Source of the DNA: Flavobacterium gyeonganense
GTDB lineage: Bacteria > Bacteroidota > Bacteroidia > Flavobacteriales > Flavobacteriaceae
Reading direction: 5' to 3'
Length of the DNA: 64,000 nucleotides
NCBI RefSeq assembly: GCF_029625295.1
Contig: NZ_CP121112.1
Location: forward strand, 4,712,001-4,776,000
Shown here piece by piece: positions 17,906-25,283 of this stretch (within the stretch, counting starts at the first letter, position 1; every line of letters starts with the position of its first letter). Position numbers and translations under genes: made by a program. The notes under the pieces are model-generated. The model was not told the origin of the DNA. It saw only the letters and a program-made list of their open reading frames with translations, and did not search any database.

Positions 17906-18857
17906 ATGACTACAAAAAAAGAATGTTGAAGAATTAAGAGAAAACAAAATTCTCAACCAGGCTAAACGAGAAGTTCCAGGATTTGAGGAACTCATCAATC
18001 GTTTTGAACGTACTATTTCGGTATTGGGCAGAAGTCAAAGTACTTTTAATAATTATTCTCGACATGTTGCTTCTATATCATTGTATTTTGGGAAAATCCC
18101 AACGGATTTAGATCCTGAACAAGTACAAGATTACTTGTTTTACCAGCAGAAAAAGTCCAAAACCCCTTCACAAACTTATTTCAAACATTGTGTTTATGGT
18201 CTTCGCTTTCTTCTAAAATCAGAAGGCTTGCCTTATGAGTACTTGGGTTTACCGTCCATAAAACACGAGAAAAAACTACCCGTTGTTTTGAGTAAAGAAG
18301 AAGTTTGGGGCATGCTTCAAGGGGCTAAATTACTCAAACATCGCATTCTTATTGGATTGCTTTATGGTTGCGGATTGCGTTGTATGGAAGCACGTTCTGT
18401 ACGATTACAAGATTTAGATTTCGATAGAAAGCAACTCAAAGTAGTGCAAGGCAAAGGCAAAAAAGACCGCTATGTTCCTTTATCGGTTCATTTAATACGA
18501 GGGCTCAAAAAATATATCGAAGCCGAAAAACCACAAGATTACCTTTTTAATGGGCAACCTTTGCCTAATGGAGCAGGAGGTGATTTTGACAATCGGTATT
18601 CGCAACGAGGCGTGCAATGGGTAGTGAGGCAAGTGGCCAAGGCATCTGGTGTCAAAAAAGAGGTTCACACGCACACACTTCGGCATAGTTATGCCACGCA
18701 TTTACTCGAAGATGGCATGGATATTATAACCCTCAAAGACCTTTTAGGACACCAAAACCTAGAAACCACTTTGGAGTATTTACAGATTGCCCAACTCGAG
18801 AGCCAACGCATCTTTAGTCCACTGGATACCCTTTTCGAGAAATGCCACCGGAAGTAG
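17906..18857 (+). CDS. tyrosine recombinase of the IS91-like element (apparent N-terminal frameshift)
   Basis: The catalytic part is intact: Arg in GCGLRCMEARSVRL, HTLRHSYATHLLEDG (His-x-x-Arg) and GHQNLETTLEYLQI with the nucleophile Tyr. The N-terminal SAM-like arm begins MTTKKNVEELRENK, but the ATG at 17906 is out of frame with the rest; deleting one A from the seven-A run at 17914-17920 restores a 316-residue protein. If the frame is truly broken, translation could only start inside the arm domain, for example at the TTG at 18024. It overlaps the transposase gene by 16 bases. Recombinases of this type accompany some IS91-family elements and may resolve transposition intermediates. Confidence 0.8.
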
Positions 18858-19951
18858 CCGATGTACTGCGAAATATTGCCTCAAAAATCGAAAACTACGG
18901 CTTGAATACTTGGCAACTGCACACGCTTTCTGCCATCAAAAAATGTCGAACGGCCGATTTGGGCGGTCATATCGATGGGTGTGATGAATGTGGAAATCTG
19001 ACCATTAGTTACAACTCTTGCAGGAACAGACATTGTCCCAAATGTCAGGGTAACAAGCGAGAGGATTGGATGGAAGCCCGAAGTACAGAACTCTTGCCAG
19101 TGCCATACTTCCACGTGGTTTTTACCTTGCCCGACAGCATTAATTCCTTGGCAATGCATCAGCCAAAAATGGTGTATGACACCCTGTTTGAAGCGACTTG
19201 GGAAACGCTTCAAAAATTTGGCAAAGCCAAAGAAATACAACTGGGAATGATTGCTGTTTTGCACACCTGGGGACAGCAGTTGAGCCTTCATCCGCACCTG
19301 CATTGTATTGTGCCTGGCGGAGGAATCGATAAAGACGGACAGTGGAAAAACAGCCGAACGGACGGCAAATTCTTGTTTCCCGTAAAAGCTTTATCGAAAG
19401 TGTTTAGGGCAAAATATTGCCAGAAACTCAAAGCAAAAGAGCCCATAAAATACGAGCAAATCCGGCAGCATTTATGGCAGAAGCCTTGGGTAGTTTTTAC
19501 CAAAAAGCCTTTTGGAAGTCCCAATTCGGTGGTGGAGTATCTGGGGAGATATACCCATAAAATCGCCATCAGCAACCACCGAATCAAAAGCATTGACAAC
19601 GAAAACGTGACTTTCGATTACAAGGATTACCGAGTGGCGGGAGTCAAAAAGCAAATGACATTGACCCACGGCGAGTTTATCCGTCGGTTTTCGTTGCATA
19701 TTTTGCCCAAACGCTTTGTCAAGATTCGTCATTATGGCTTTTTGAGCAGCACTTGGAAGCGTGGGAAGCTAAAGCTTTTGCAAGCAAAACTCCAAGTAAA
19801 GGTCTTGGAAAAAGTAGCAAAAAAAACATTTTTGCCCAAATGTCCGTGTTGCAAAACGGGCAATTTGCACCCAATAGCGGTTTTTGACCAACGAGGCCCA
19901 CCTGCTTGGTATCTTGGCGGATGCCAAAACCCAATTCCCCGTGAAAGTTAA
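18842..19951 (+). CDS. IS91-family transposase (HUH, zinc-binding N-terminus)
   Basis: 369 residues. An N-terminal zinc-binding domain (CDECG ... CRNRHCPKC) is followed by the HUH motif HPHLHCIVPGG and by VVEYLGRYTHKIAISNHRI, which holds the catalytic Tyr used to nick single-stranded DNA. A C-terminal CPCC...G segment may bind another metal. The protein cuts and joins DNA by rolling-circle transposition. The start overlaps the recombinase stop, so the two are coupled. All catalytic motifs are present, so the element could be active if the recombinase frame is also intact. Confidence 0.92.
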   Translation: MPPEVADVLRNIASKIENYGLNTWQLHTLSAIKKCRTADLGGHIDGCDECGNLTISYNSCRNRHCPKCQGNKREDWMEARSTELLPVPYFHVVFTLPDSINSLAMHQPKMVYDTLFEATWETLQKFGKAKEIQLGMIAVLHTWGQQLSLHPHLHCIVPGGGIDKDGQWKNSRTDGKFLFPVKALSKVFRAKYCQKLKAKEPIKYEQIRQHLWQKPWVVFTKKPFGSPNSVVEYLGRYTHKIAISNHRIKSIDNENVTFDYKDYRVAGVKKQMTLTHGEFIRRFSLHILPKRFVKIRHYGFLSSTWKRGKLKLLQAKLQVKVLEKVAKKTFLPKCPCCKTGNLHPIAVFDQRGPPAWYLGGCQNPIPRES

Positions 19952-20112
19952 TTTTACGGGTAAGGGAACTTATGTCCTAAGGTGAAGGAAAACACGAGAA
20001 AAACCAATGAAAATCTACTCCAAAAAAAAGAGGCTCAGTTGCCTCTTGTAACTCTCTCTCAAAACTTTACGATAACTCCATAGTGTTGACGGCAGGTACT
20101 CCGGTTCCCTTC

Positions 20113-20162
20113 AACAGGAGTTTCATTGTTCGGCTTGCAGCCGCAACGAAACTCTAGCTGTT
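20113..20162 (+). repeat. Long hairpin at the right end of the IS91-like element
   Basis: Nested inverted repeats: AACAG...CTGTT outermost, GAGTTTC (20118-20124) pairing with GAAACTC (20148-20154), and a GTTcGGCT / AGCCgcAAC core. It is downstream of the transposase stop, where IS91-type elements carry a hairpin next to their origin or terminus. A smaller AAGAGGC / GCCTCTT hairpin lies at 20028-20047. Confidence 0.6.
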
Positions 20163-20236
20163 AATCGCAGTATTTACTTAGGTTAAGATGTGTTTTCTAA
20201 TGATCGAAGAAATATTTTCAAAAATAAATCATAAAA

Positions 20237-20274
20237 AATGCAAATATATGACCGATTGGTCATATATTTGCATT
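20237..20274. promoter_or_regulatory. 38-bp perfect palindromic TetR operator overlapping a promoter
   Basis: Left arm AATGCAAATATATGACC and right arm GGTCATATATTTGCATT are exact reverse complements of 17 bases around a GATT spacer. The right arm contains TATATTTG (20263-20270), a -7 box 42 bases before the TetR start; by symmetry the left arm carries the same box on the other strand. The core ACCGATTGGT resembles the operators of the other TetR gene at 2139 and 2804. Strong candidate for autoregulation. Confidence 0.75.
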
Positions 20275-20311
20275 CTAATTCATCTGAATATTTAGGTAAG
20301 AAAAAATTATC

Positions 20312-20902
20312 ATGGCAAGTAAAGGCGAAGAAACCAGACAATTTATCATAGAAAAAGCAGCTCCGATCTTTAATACAAAAGGGATTGCTGCTACCGCTAT
20401 GAGTGATATTATGGAAGCTACCAAGCTATCTAAAGGAACCATGTACGTTCATTTTGAAAATAAAGAAGTACTTGCCTGTGCAGCCGTAGATTACAATATG
20501 AAAGTATTAGGCGATAAACTAATGGCTAAAATCAGTAAAAACAAAACAGCTAAAGAGGAGTTGTTTGCGTATATAGACTTCTTCAGTAATGCTGTGAACC
20601 CACCTTTAAGCGGCGGGTGCCCGTTATTGAATTTCGGAACCGAAGCTGATGACACGAACCCTATTGTAAAAGAGAAAATTAATAAAGGCTGTAATGCTAA
20701 TCAACAATTGTTGTCAACCATCGTCAACAAAGGAATTACCAATGGAGAGTTCAAGCCAAACTGGAATGCCGAAGAATTTGCGCTAATCATGTTTGCAATG
20801 ATGGAAGGCGGGCATCTTATTTCAAGAATGTCAGGAAACAACGATAAAATGAAAATCATTACTAAAACCCTCAAAAATATAATAGAAGAAAACAGTCTCT
20901 AA
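20312..20902 (+). CDS. TetR/AcrR family transcriptional regulator
   Basis: 196 residues. The helix-turn-helix is in residues 10-55 (IAATAMSDIMEATKLSKGTMYVHFENKE), and the ligand domain has the GGCPLLNFGTEADDTNP motif shared with the TetR at 2200. It probably represses itself and the short-chain dehydrogenase gene 100 bases downstream: the 38-bp palindrome precedes it, and a partial copy (ATGACCGATGAGTCAT) lies between the two genes. Regulators of this sub-group often respond to small reactive compounds, but the ligand here is unknown. The gene lies immediately next to the right end of the IS91-like element. Confidence 0.92.
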   Translation: MASKGEETRQFIIEKAAPIFNTKGIAATAMSDIMEATKLSKGTMYVHFENKEVLACAAVDYNMKVLGDKLMAKISKNKTAKEELFAYIDFFSNAVNPPLSGGCPLLNFGTEADDTNPIVKEKINKGCNANQQLLSTIVNKGITNGEFKPNWNAEEFALIMFAMMEGGHLISRMSGNNDKMKIITKTLKNIIEENSL

Positions 20903-20919
20903 TTTTTTTTATTAAAAAA

Positions 20920-20935
20920 ATGACCGATGAGTCAT
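20920..20935. promoter_or_regulatory. Partial TetR operator before the SDR gene
   Basis: ATGACCGATGAGTCAT has arms ATGAC / GTCAT and shares the left half ATGACCGAT with the 38-bp palindrome at 20237-20274. It lies 18 bases behind the TetR stop and about 70 bases before the SDR start. Confidence 0.5.
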
Positions 20936-21002
20936 TAAAATAAAATCAAAGAATACAATTCACATTTTACAACTCACCATTAACAATTAACAATTAGAAA
21001 AG

Positions 21003-21815
21003 ATGTCAAAAACAATTTTAATTTCAGGAGCTTCAAAAGGATTCGGAAGAGCGTGGACAGAAGCATTTTTAGCAAAAGGATACAACGTAGTGGCAACAGC
21101 CAGAAATATTGAAGCGTTATCCGACTTAAAAACACAATACGGAGACGCAATTTTACCTCTTAAACTCGATGTCAACAATCGCGAGGATTCGTTTGCTGTT
21201 GTGCAGCAAGTACATCATCATTTCGGGAAAATAGATATTCTGATCAATAATGCAGGCTATGCTTTAAACGGAGCTGTGGAAGAAGCCTCTGAAAGTGAAG
21301 CCAGAGCGCAATTCGAAACCAATTTCTTTGGAACATTATGGCTGACTCAGGCAGTTTTGCCGATAATGAGAAATCAAAAAAGTGGTCATATTATCCAGGT
21401 TTCGTCTATTTTAGGAATTGCTGCCCTACCCAATTTAGGGCTTTATAATGCATCTAAATTTGCAGTTGAAGGTCTTACCGAAACGCTGGCATCTGAAGTA
21501 AAACAATTCGGAATCAACGTGACTTTGGTTGAACCAAATGGTTATGCTACTGATATCTGGGGGCAAGGATTTAACAGCAAAAGTATCGAAGCATATGATG
21601 GACTGAAAAAAGCTATTGCAGAGGGACATAATCCTGACTCTTTCGGAAAAACAAGTGCTACAGTTCCGGCTATCATTAAACTTATTGAAGCTGAAAACCC
21701 TCCCCTACGCCTGTTCTTAGGAAAAGTAGCTTTGCCATTCGCTAAACAAACCTATGAACAAAAACTGGCTACCTGGGAAGAATGGGCTGATGTTTCTGTA
21801 GCGGCACACGGATAA
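21003..21815 (+). CDS. Short-chain dehydrogenase/reductase
   Basis: 270 residues with the classical SDR fold: cofactor loop ISGASKGFGRAW (residues 7-18), NNAGYA, the active-site Ser in VSSILG and YNASK with catalytic Tyr and Lys. The basic Arg in TARNIEAL suggests NADP(H). It oxidises or reduces an alcohol or carbonyl; the substrate is unknown. The TetR gene upstream and its operator-like sites suggest induction by a small molecule that may also be the substrate. A strong terminator follows 25 bases after the stop. Confidence 0.9.
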   Translation: MSKTILISGASKGFGRAWTEAFLAKGYNVVATARNIEALSDLKTQYGDAILPLKLDVNNREDSFAVVQQVHHHFGKIDILINNAGYALNGAVEEASESEARAQFETNFFGTLWLTQAVLPIMRNQKSGHIIQVSSILGIAALPNLGLYNASKFAVEGLTETLASEVKQFGINVTLVEPNGYATDIWGQGFNSKSIEAYDGLKKAIAEGHNPDSFGKTSATVPAIIKLIEAENPPLRLFLGKVALPFAKQTYEQKLATWEEWADVSVAAHG

Positions 21816-21840
21816 TTCTATTGTGATTTTAGGTTTACTA

Positions 21841-21877
21841 AACGGGATTATTTCTAGAGACAGATAATCCCGTTTTT
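21841..21877 (+). terminator. Rho-independent terminator of the TetR/SDR unit
   Basis: Stem AACGGGATTAT / ATAATCCCGTT around TTTCTAGAGACAG, followed by a T tract. Confidence 0.9.
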
Positions 21878-21904
21878 ATGTGGATGTACAATTTATAGTT
21901 TATA

Positions 21905-21932
21905 TAAAAAAAGCGATCTCTAAGATCGCTTT
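21905..21932 (-). terminator. Rho-independent terminator for reverse-strand small genes
   Basis: Stem AAAGCGATCT / AGATCGCTTT with a 3-base loop; the A tract at 21904-21909 gives the T tail on the reverse strand. It lies 25 bases behind the stop of the small reverse-strand gene and indicates that transcription really runs leftward there. Confidence 0.8.
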
Positions 21933-21956
21933 AAATGATGTTATTATTAGTAAAAA

Positions 21957-22123
21957 TCAAATTGGTAAATATTTTAAATCTTCTAAGGTTTTCTTAGTAA
22001 TTTCAATTTTTTCTGTGAATAAATTTCTGCCATTTATTTCTTCGGCAACTTTAGCATTTTTTTCTTTGTTGCATCTGACATTGAAATAATTTTTGTTGAT
22101 TTCTCCATTTTCTCTTTTTCCAT
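21957..22123 (-). CDS. small 55-residue protein, unknown (apparent frameshift)
   Basis: No uninterrupted frame exists, but adding one base to the seven-T run at 22057-22063 (A on the coding strand) gives a 55-residue protein starting MEKEKMEKSTKIISMSD and ending LEDLKYLPI. A terminator sits right behind its stop, which supports a real gene. It follows the decayed DUF6934-like gene with 42 bases between them, so the two formed an operon. Lys/Glu-rich, no signal peptide or cysteine. I recognise no family. The same one-base homopolymer loss occurs in several other genes here. Confidence 0.4.
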
Positions 22124-22165
22124 AATCCTTGTATTTAATTGATTATTAACACAATAATTATCTAT

Positions 22166-22720
22166 TTATTTTTTATAACCTAATACAGCTATGTATTTAT
22201 TTTCAGGTAAATATAGAACAAATCTTTTTTGAGCTTCGTCAAATCCGAAAAAAATATATTCTGTTGAAAGTTTTTTCAAGTTCTTATTAATGAAGTATAT
22301 GTATGTTCTTATCTTCTGTTTTTGTTTTTACAAATGTCATCACATTTCTTAGAACATGATCTTCTACATTCTTCTTCAAACGAATCTGAACTGTCACTAC
22401 CCTGAACGTAAATTGGATACCCTAGATTATCCTTAAAAAATTTAGGGACTGTGTTTAGTACAGTATTAAAAACAGTTCTCATATCTCCATTATTCGTATT
22501 TTCACTATCAGAGATGCTTTTAGTTTCAAAATCAAAATCACCAAAACCCAGATTGTATATGGTTTGACCGTTCTTAGTCTCAAAACCTATATACTGAACA
22601 GCTTTGATAACCTTTCTTTCTCCTGTACTCTCAAAAAGATATTAAACAATAGAATTTTCTATAGATACTTTCGTTTCGTAAATATCAATATTCCTCAAAT
22701 GTTTTTCCTGCAATAATATA
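22166..22720 (-). pseudogene. DUF6934-like gene, disrupted
   Basis: Reverse-strand translation shows a continuous pattern typical of the Flavobacterium DUF6934 group: KVIKAVQYIGFE, NLGFGDFDFE, a NNGDMRTVFNTVLNTVPKFF helix, PIYVQGSDSSDSF, a Cys-rich ECRRSCSKKCDDIC segment, and TYIYFINKNLKKLS...EYIFFGF. It is broken by an in-frame stop at 22642-22644 and by a one-base loss near 22306-22316, neither at a long homopolymer, so real decay is likely. The N-terminus is unclear. DUF6934 has no known function to my knowledge. A small gene follows in the same operon. Confidence 0.5.
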
Positions 22721-22975
22721 AATATTTTCCTATATAAAAATGTAATGCAATTCAAATTTGTATGTATAAATGTAAGAAATAAAGATACTCTTGATTTTGC
22801 GCATTCCCTTCACTACTATTTTTCTATAAACAGAATACTAAATAACCTAGGATTATTAGGTAATTATTAATCAATTTATCGTTTTATATGTTAAATTTAA
22901 TAAAAATGTTTATATTTTTACCCTGTAGCTGTTAAATCTTTAATAATAATTAATCGATAATTCTGTAAGAAAACG

Positions 22976-22983
22976 TATATTTG
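22976..22983 (+). promoter_or_regulatory. Candidate promoter -7 box of the kai-like operon
   Basis: TATATTTG lies 16 bases before the ATG of the KaiC-like gene and matches the Bacteroidota -7 consensus. No clear TTG -33 element is at the expected spacing. The rest of 22721-22999 is AT-rich and shows no gene. Confidence 0.4.
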
Positions 22984-22999
22984 AGAAAATAGAATTAGT

Positions 23000-24682
23000 A
23001 TGGCATACAAAAAAGCAAAATCACAGCAATTTATATTTCCTAAATCCCCTACCGGGATTGATGGATTAGACGATATTACGAACGGTGGTTTTCCAAAAGG
23101 CCGCCCTACCCTGATTTGTGGCGGTGCTGGTTGTGGAAAAACCTTATTCTCAATGCAATTCCTGATTAAAGGAATTACCGAATATAACGAACCCGGGGTT
23201 TTCATGTCTTTTGAAGAACCTTCTGACGACCTTACTTTAAATGTGAAGTCGTTAGGGTTTGATATTGAAAAACTTAAAGCAGATAAAAAACTGATAGTAG
23301 ATCATGTTCGGGTCGAAAGATCAGAAATTGAAGAGGCAGGCGAATACGATCTGGATGGCTTATTTATCAGACTCGGTCACGCTATCGATTCTATCAAGGC
23401 GACAAGAGTAGTTCTTGATACAATTGAATCTTTATTTGGCGGCCTGGATAATCAGGCGATTCTTCGTGCCGAATTAAGACGTTTATTTCATTGGCTTAAA
23501 GCCAAAGGAGTAACTGCAATAGTTACAGGAGAACGCGGTGAAGCAACACTAACACGCCAGGGACTTGAAGAATATGTTTCAGACTGTGTCATTGTTCTGG
23601 ATCATCGGGTTATCGATCAGGTTTCCACCAGAAGACTCAGAATTGTAAAATACAGAGGCTCTACGCATGGAACCAATGAATATCCTTTTCTGATTGATGA
23701 AGAAGGAATTTCAGTACTTCCTATTACTTCTTTAAAACTGGATAATGAAGTTAGTTCTGACGTGGTTTCAACAGGAGTTCCCGGGTTAAACGAAATGTTT
23801 AAAGGCGGCGGATTTTATCGTGGCAGTAATATATTAGTATCCGGTACAGCCGGAACTGCTAAAACCACTATAGCCTCTTACTTTGCAAATGAACAATGCG
23901 AAAAGAACGAAAAAACGATCTATTTTGCGTTTGAAGAATCTCCGCAGCAACTCATTCGGAACATGAAATCAATAGGGATAGATCTTCAAAAACATATCAA
24001 AAAGGGCACTTTACAAATTCATTCATCACGTCCTTCGCTTAACGGACTGGAACTGCATTTACTTACCCTTAGAAAATTAATTAAGGAGTATGTGCCCACC
24101 ACTATCATTATTGACCCTATCAGTAATTTGATAACTGTTGGAAGCCAGGATGAAGTGCGTTCGATGTTAGTAAGACTGATCGATATGCTCAAAGCGCACA
24201 ATATTACGGCACTTTTTACGTCTTTAAATAAACGAACTGATGAGTTTAGACCTGATCTTGCCGAAGAATCTGTATCTTCGTTAGTTGATATCTGGATTAC
24301 GGTTAGGGATATGGAAGGAATTGGGGAAAGAAACCGCGGCATTTTTATCGTTAAAGCCAGAGGAATGGGGCATTCTAATAAGGTAAGGGAATTTGTAATT
24401 ACAAATGAAGGAATCGAATTGCTGGATGTCGAATTAGGTCCAAAAGGAATTCTTACCGGCAGTGAAAGACAATCGCATAAAATGAAGAAAACACTGTCTG
24501 ATTTGAAGCATCAGAATGAAATTAGCAGGAAAGACAGGGAAATTGAACGTAAGCGCAAAGTACTGGAAGCCAATATTGAAGCACTTAGAAACGAATTTGA
24601 ATCGGCTCAGGAGGAATTAAGTGTTCTGAGAGCAACGGAAGAGTTATATGAAAAACTGACTTCGAAGAAAAAAAAGGAATAA
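23000..24682 (+). CDS. kaiC: KaiC-like double-RecA ATPase with coiled-coil tail
   Basis: 560 residues. Two KaiC domains: CI with Walker A GGAGCGKT (41-48) and FMSFEEPSDD, and CII with GTAGTAKT (282-289) and YFAFEESPQQ; each has the paired Glu residues that activate water or the phosphoserine in KaiC. The cyanobacterial phosphorylation pair Ser-Thr corresponds by context (ESVSSLVDIW, before VRDMEGIGERNRG) to Ser426-Ser427 here, so autophosphorylation is plausible. Unlike cyanobacterial KaiC, the last 70 residues are a charged heptad-like coiled coil instead of an A-loop tail. Two KaiB-like genes follow at once, then a histidine kinase and a receiver protein. No KaiA is present. A timer or stress-signalling role is inferred. 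Confidence 0.92.
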   Translation: MAYKKAKSQQFIFPKSPTGIDGLDDITNGGFPKGRPTLICGGAGCGKTLFSMQFLIKGITEYNEPGVFMSFEEPSDDLTLNVKSLGFDIEKLKADKKLIVDHVRVERSEIEEAGEYDLDGLFIRLGHAIDSIKATRVVLDTIESLFGGLDNQAILRAELRRLFHWLKAKGVTAIVTGERGEATLTRQGLEEYVSDCVIVLDHRVIDQVSTRRLRIVKYRGSTHGTNEYPFLIDEEGISVLPITSLKLDNEVSSDVVSTGVPGLNEMFKGGGFYRGSNILVSGTAGTAKTTIASYFANEQCEKNEKTIYFAFEESPQQLIRNMKSIGIDLQKHIKKGTLQIHSSRPSLNGLELHLLTLRKLIKEYVPTTIIIDPISNLITVGSQDEVRSMLVRLIDMLKAHNITALFTSLNKRTDEFRPDLAEESVSSLVDIWITVRDMEGIGERNRGIFIVKARGMGHSNKVREFVITNEGIELLDVELGPKGILTGSERQSHKMKKTLSDLKHQNEISRKDREIERKRKVLEANIEALRNEFESAQEELSVLRATEELYEKLTSKKKKE

Positions 24683-24684
24683 GT

Positions 24685-24978
24685 ATGAAAAAAGAAGTAG
24701 CCGAATGGCAGTTATTGCTTTATGTTGCGGGTCAGACGCCAAAATCGATCAAGGCATTAGAGAATATAAAAAAGTATGCCGAAGAATATCTGGCAGGGAA
24801 ATACAGCATCGAAATTATCGATTTGCTTAAAAATCCGCAATTGGCAGAAGGCGATCAGATTTTGGCTGTGCCCACACTGGTAAGAAAATTTCCGGAACCT
24901 ATTCGCAAGATTATTGGCGATCTTTCTAATGAAGAAAGAGTACTTGTAGGGCTTAATATCAAACCCCTAAAAGTTTAA
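24685..24978 (+). CDS. kaiB: KaiB-like protein (first copy)
   Basis: 97 residues, the size of KaiB. The conserved pattern is present: WQLLLYVAGQTPKSIKALENI, IEIIDLLKNPQLAEGDQI, VPTLVRKFPEPIRKIIGDLS. In cyanobacteria KaiB switches fold to a thioredoxin-like form and binds the CI ring of KaiC. This copy is closer to canonical KaiB than the second one. It starts two bases after the KaiC-like stop and is followed by the second copy after three bases, so they are one transcript. It probably docks onto the KaiC-like ring, an inference from the family. Confidence 0.92.
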   Translation: MKKEVAEWQLLLYVAGQTPKSIKALENIKKYAEEYLAGKYSIEIIDLLKNPQLAEGDQILAVPTLVRKFPEPIRKIIGDLSNEERVLVGLNIKPLKV

Positions 24979-24981
24979 AAA

Positions 24982-25281
24982 ATGGACAATTCAACTGATG
25001 AAACCGCTTCATCCAGACATAAGTTCCTACTTTTTGTTTCGGGTATGTCTGTTAAATCAGGACATGCAATTGAAAATTTACGCCGGATATGTGACCAATA
25101 TCTTCAGAATGATTATGAACTGGAGATTGTAGATATCAGCCGGGATACAGAAAAGGCAGTCATACATCAGATTGTAGCGATACCAACTTTAATAAAAACA
25201 CATCCTGCCCCAAGACGAATTATTCTCGGTGATTTGTCAGACGAGGACAAGGTTTTGAAAATACTTAATTTAAGGGAATAG
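24982..25281 (+). CDS. KaiB-like protein (second, divergent copy)
   Basis: 99 residues, same fold pattern as its neighbour but divergent: FLLFVSGMSVKSGHAIENLRRICDQYL, LEIVDISRDTEKAVIHQIVAIPTLIKTHPAPRRIILGDLSD. The TP motif after the first strand is replaced by SV. It resembles the KaiB-like N-terminal domain of the SasA kinase as well as KaiB itself, so it may be the adaptor that links the KaiC-like ring to the histidine kinase encoded two bases downstream. Tandem KaiB genes suggest division of labour. Function is inferred. Confidence 0.9.
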   Translation: MDNSTDETASSRHKFLLFVSGMSVKSGHAIENLRRICDQYLQNDYELEIVDISRDTEKAVIHQIVAIPTLIKTHPAPRRIILGDLSDEDKVLKILNLRE

Positions 25282-25283
25282 AA

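Larger units (their letters stand above)
17866..20165 (+). mobile_element. IS91-like insertion element with tyrosine recombinase and HUH transposase
   Basis: Two overlapping genes, a tyrosine recombinase and an IS91-family HUH transposase, lie between the ABC-F gene and a TetR operon. The transposase region is visibly richer in G and C than the surrounding genes, which indicates transfer. The right flank holds a long hairpin (20113-20162) like the subterminal hairpins of rolling-circle transposons; the left flank has a small inverted repeat (CTTACGAA / TTCGGTAAG, about 17876-17903). IS91 elements lack terminal inverted repeats and target duplications, so exact borders cannot be set by eye; the limits given are approximate. 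Confidence 0.75.

Noticed and set aside
18881..19732. Overlapping reverse-strand ORFs inside the IS91-like transposase
   Set aside because: The forward frame has intact zinc, HUH and Tyr motifs; the opposite frames are shadows.
20113..20162. Integron-like attC site
   Set aside because: The hairpin is attC-like in shape, but the expected RYYYAAC and GTTRRRY boxes do not fit, and no integron integrase or cassette array is present.
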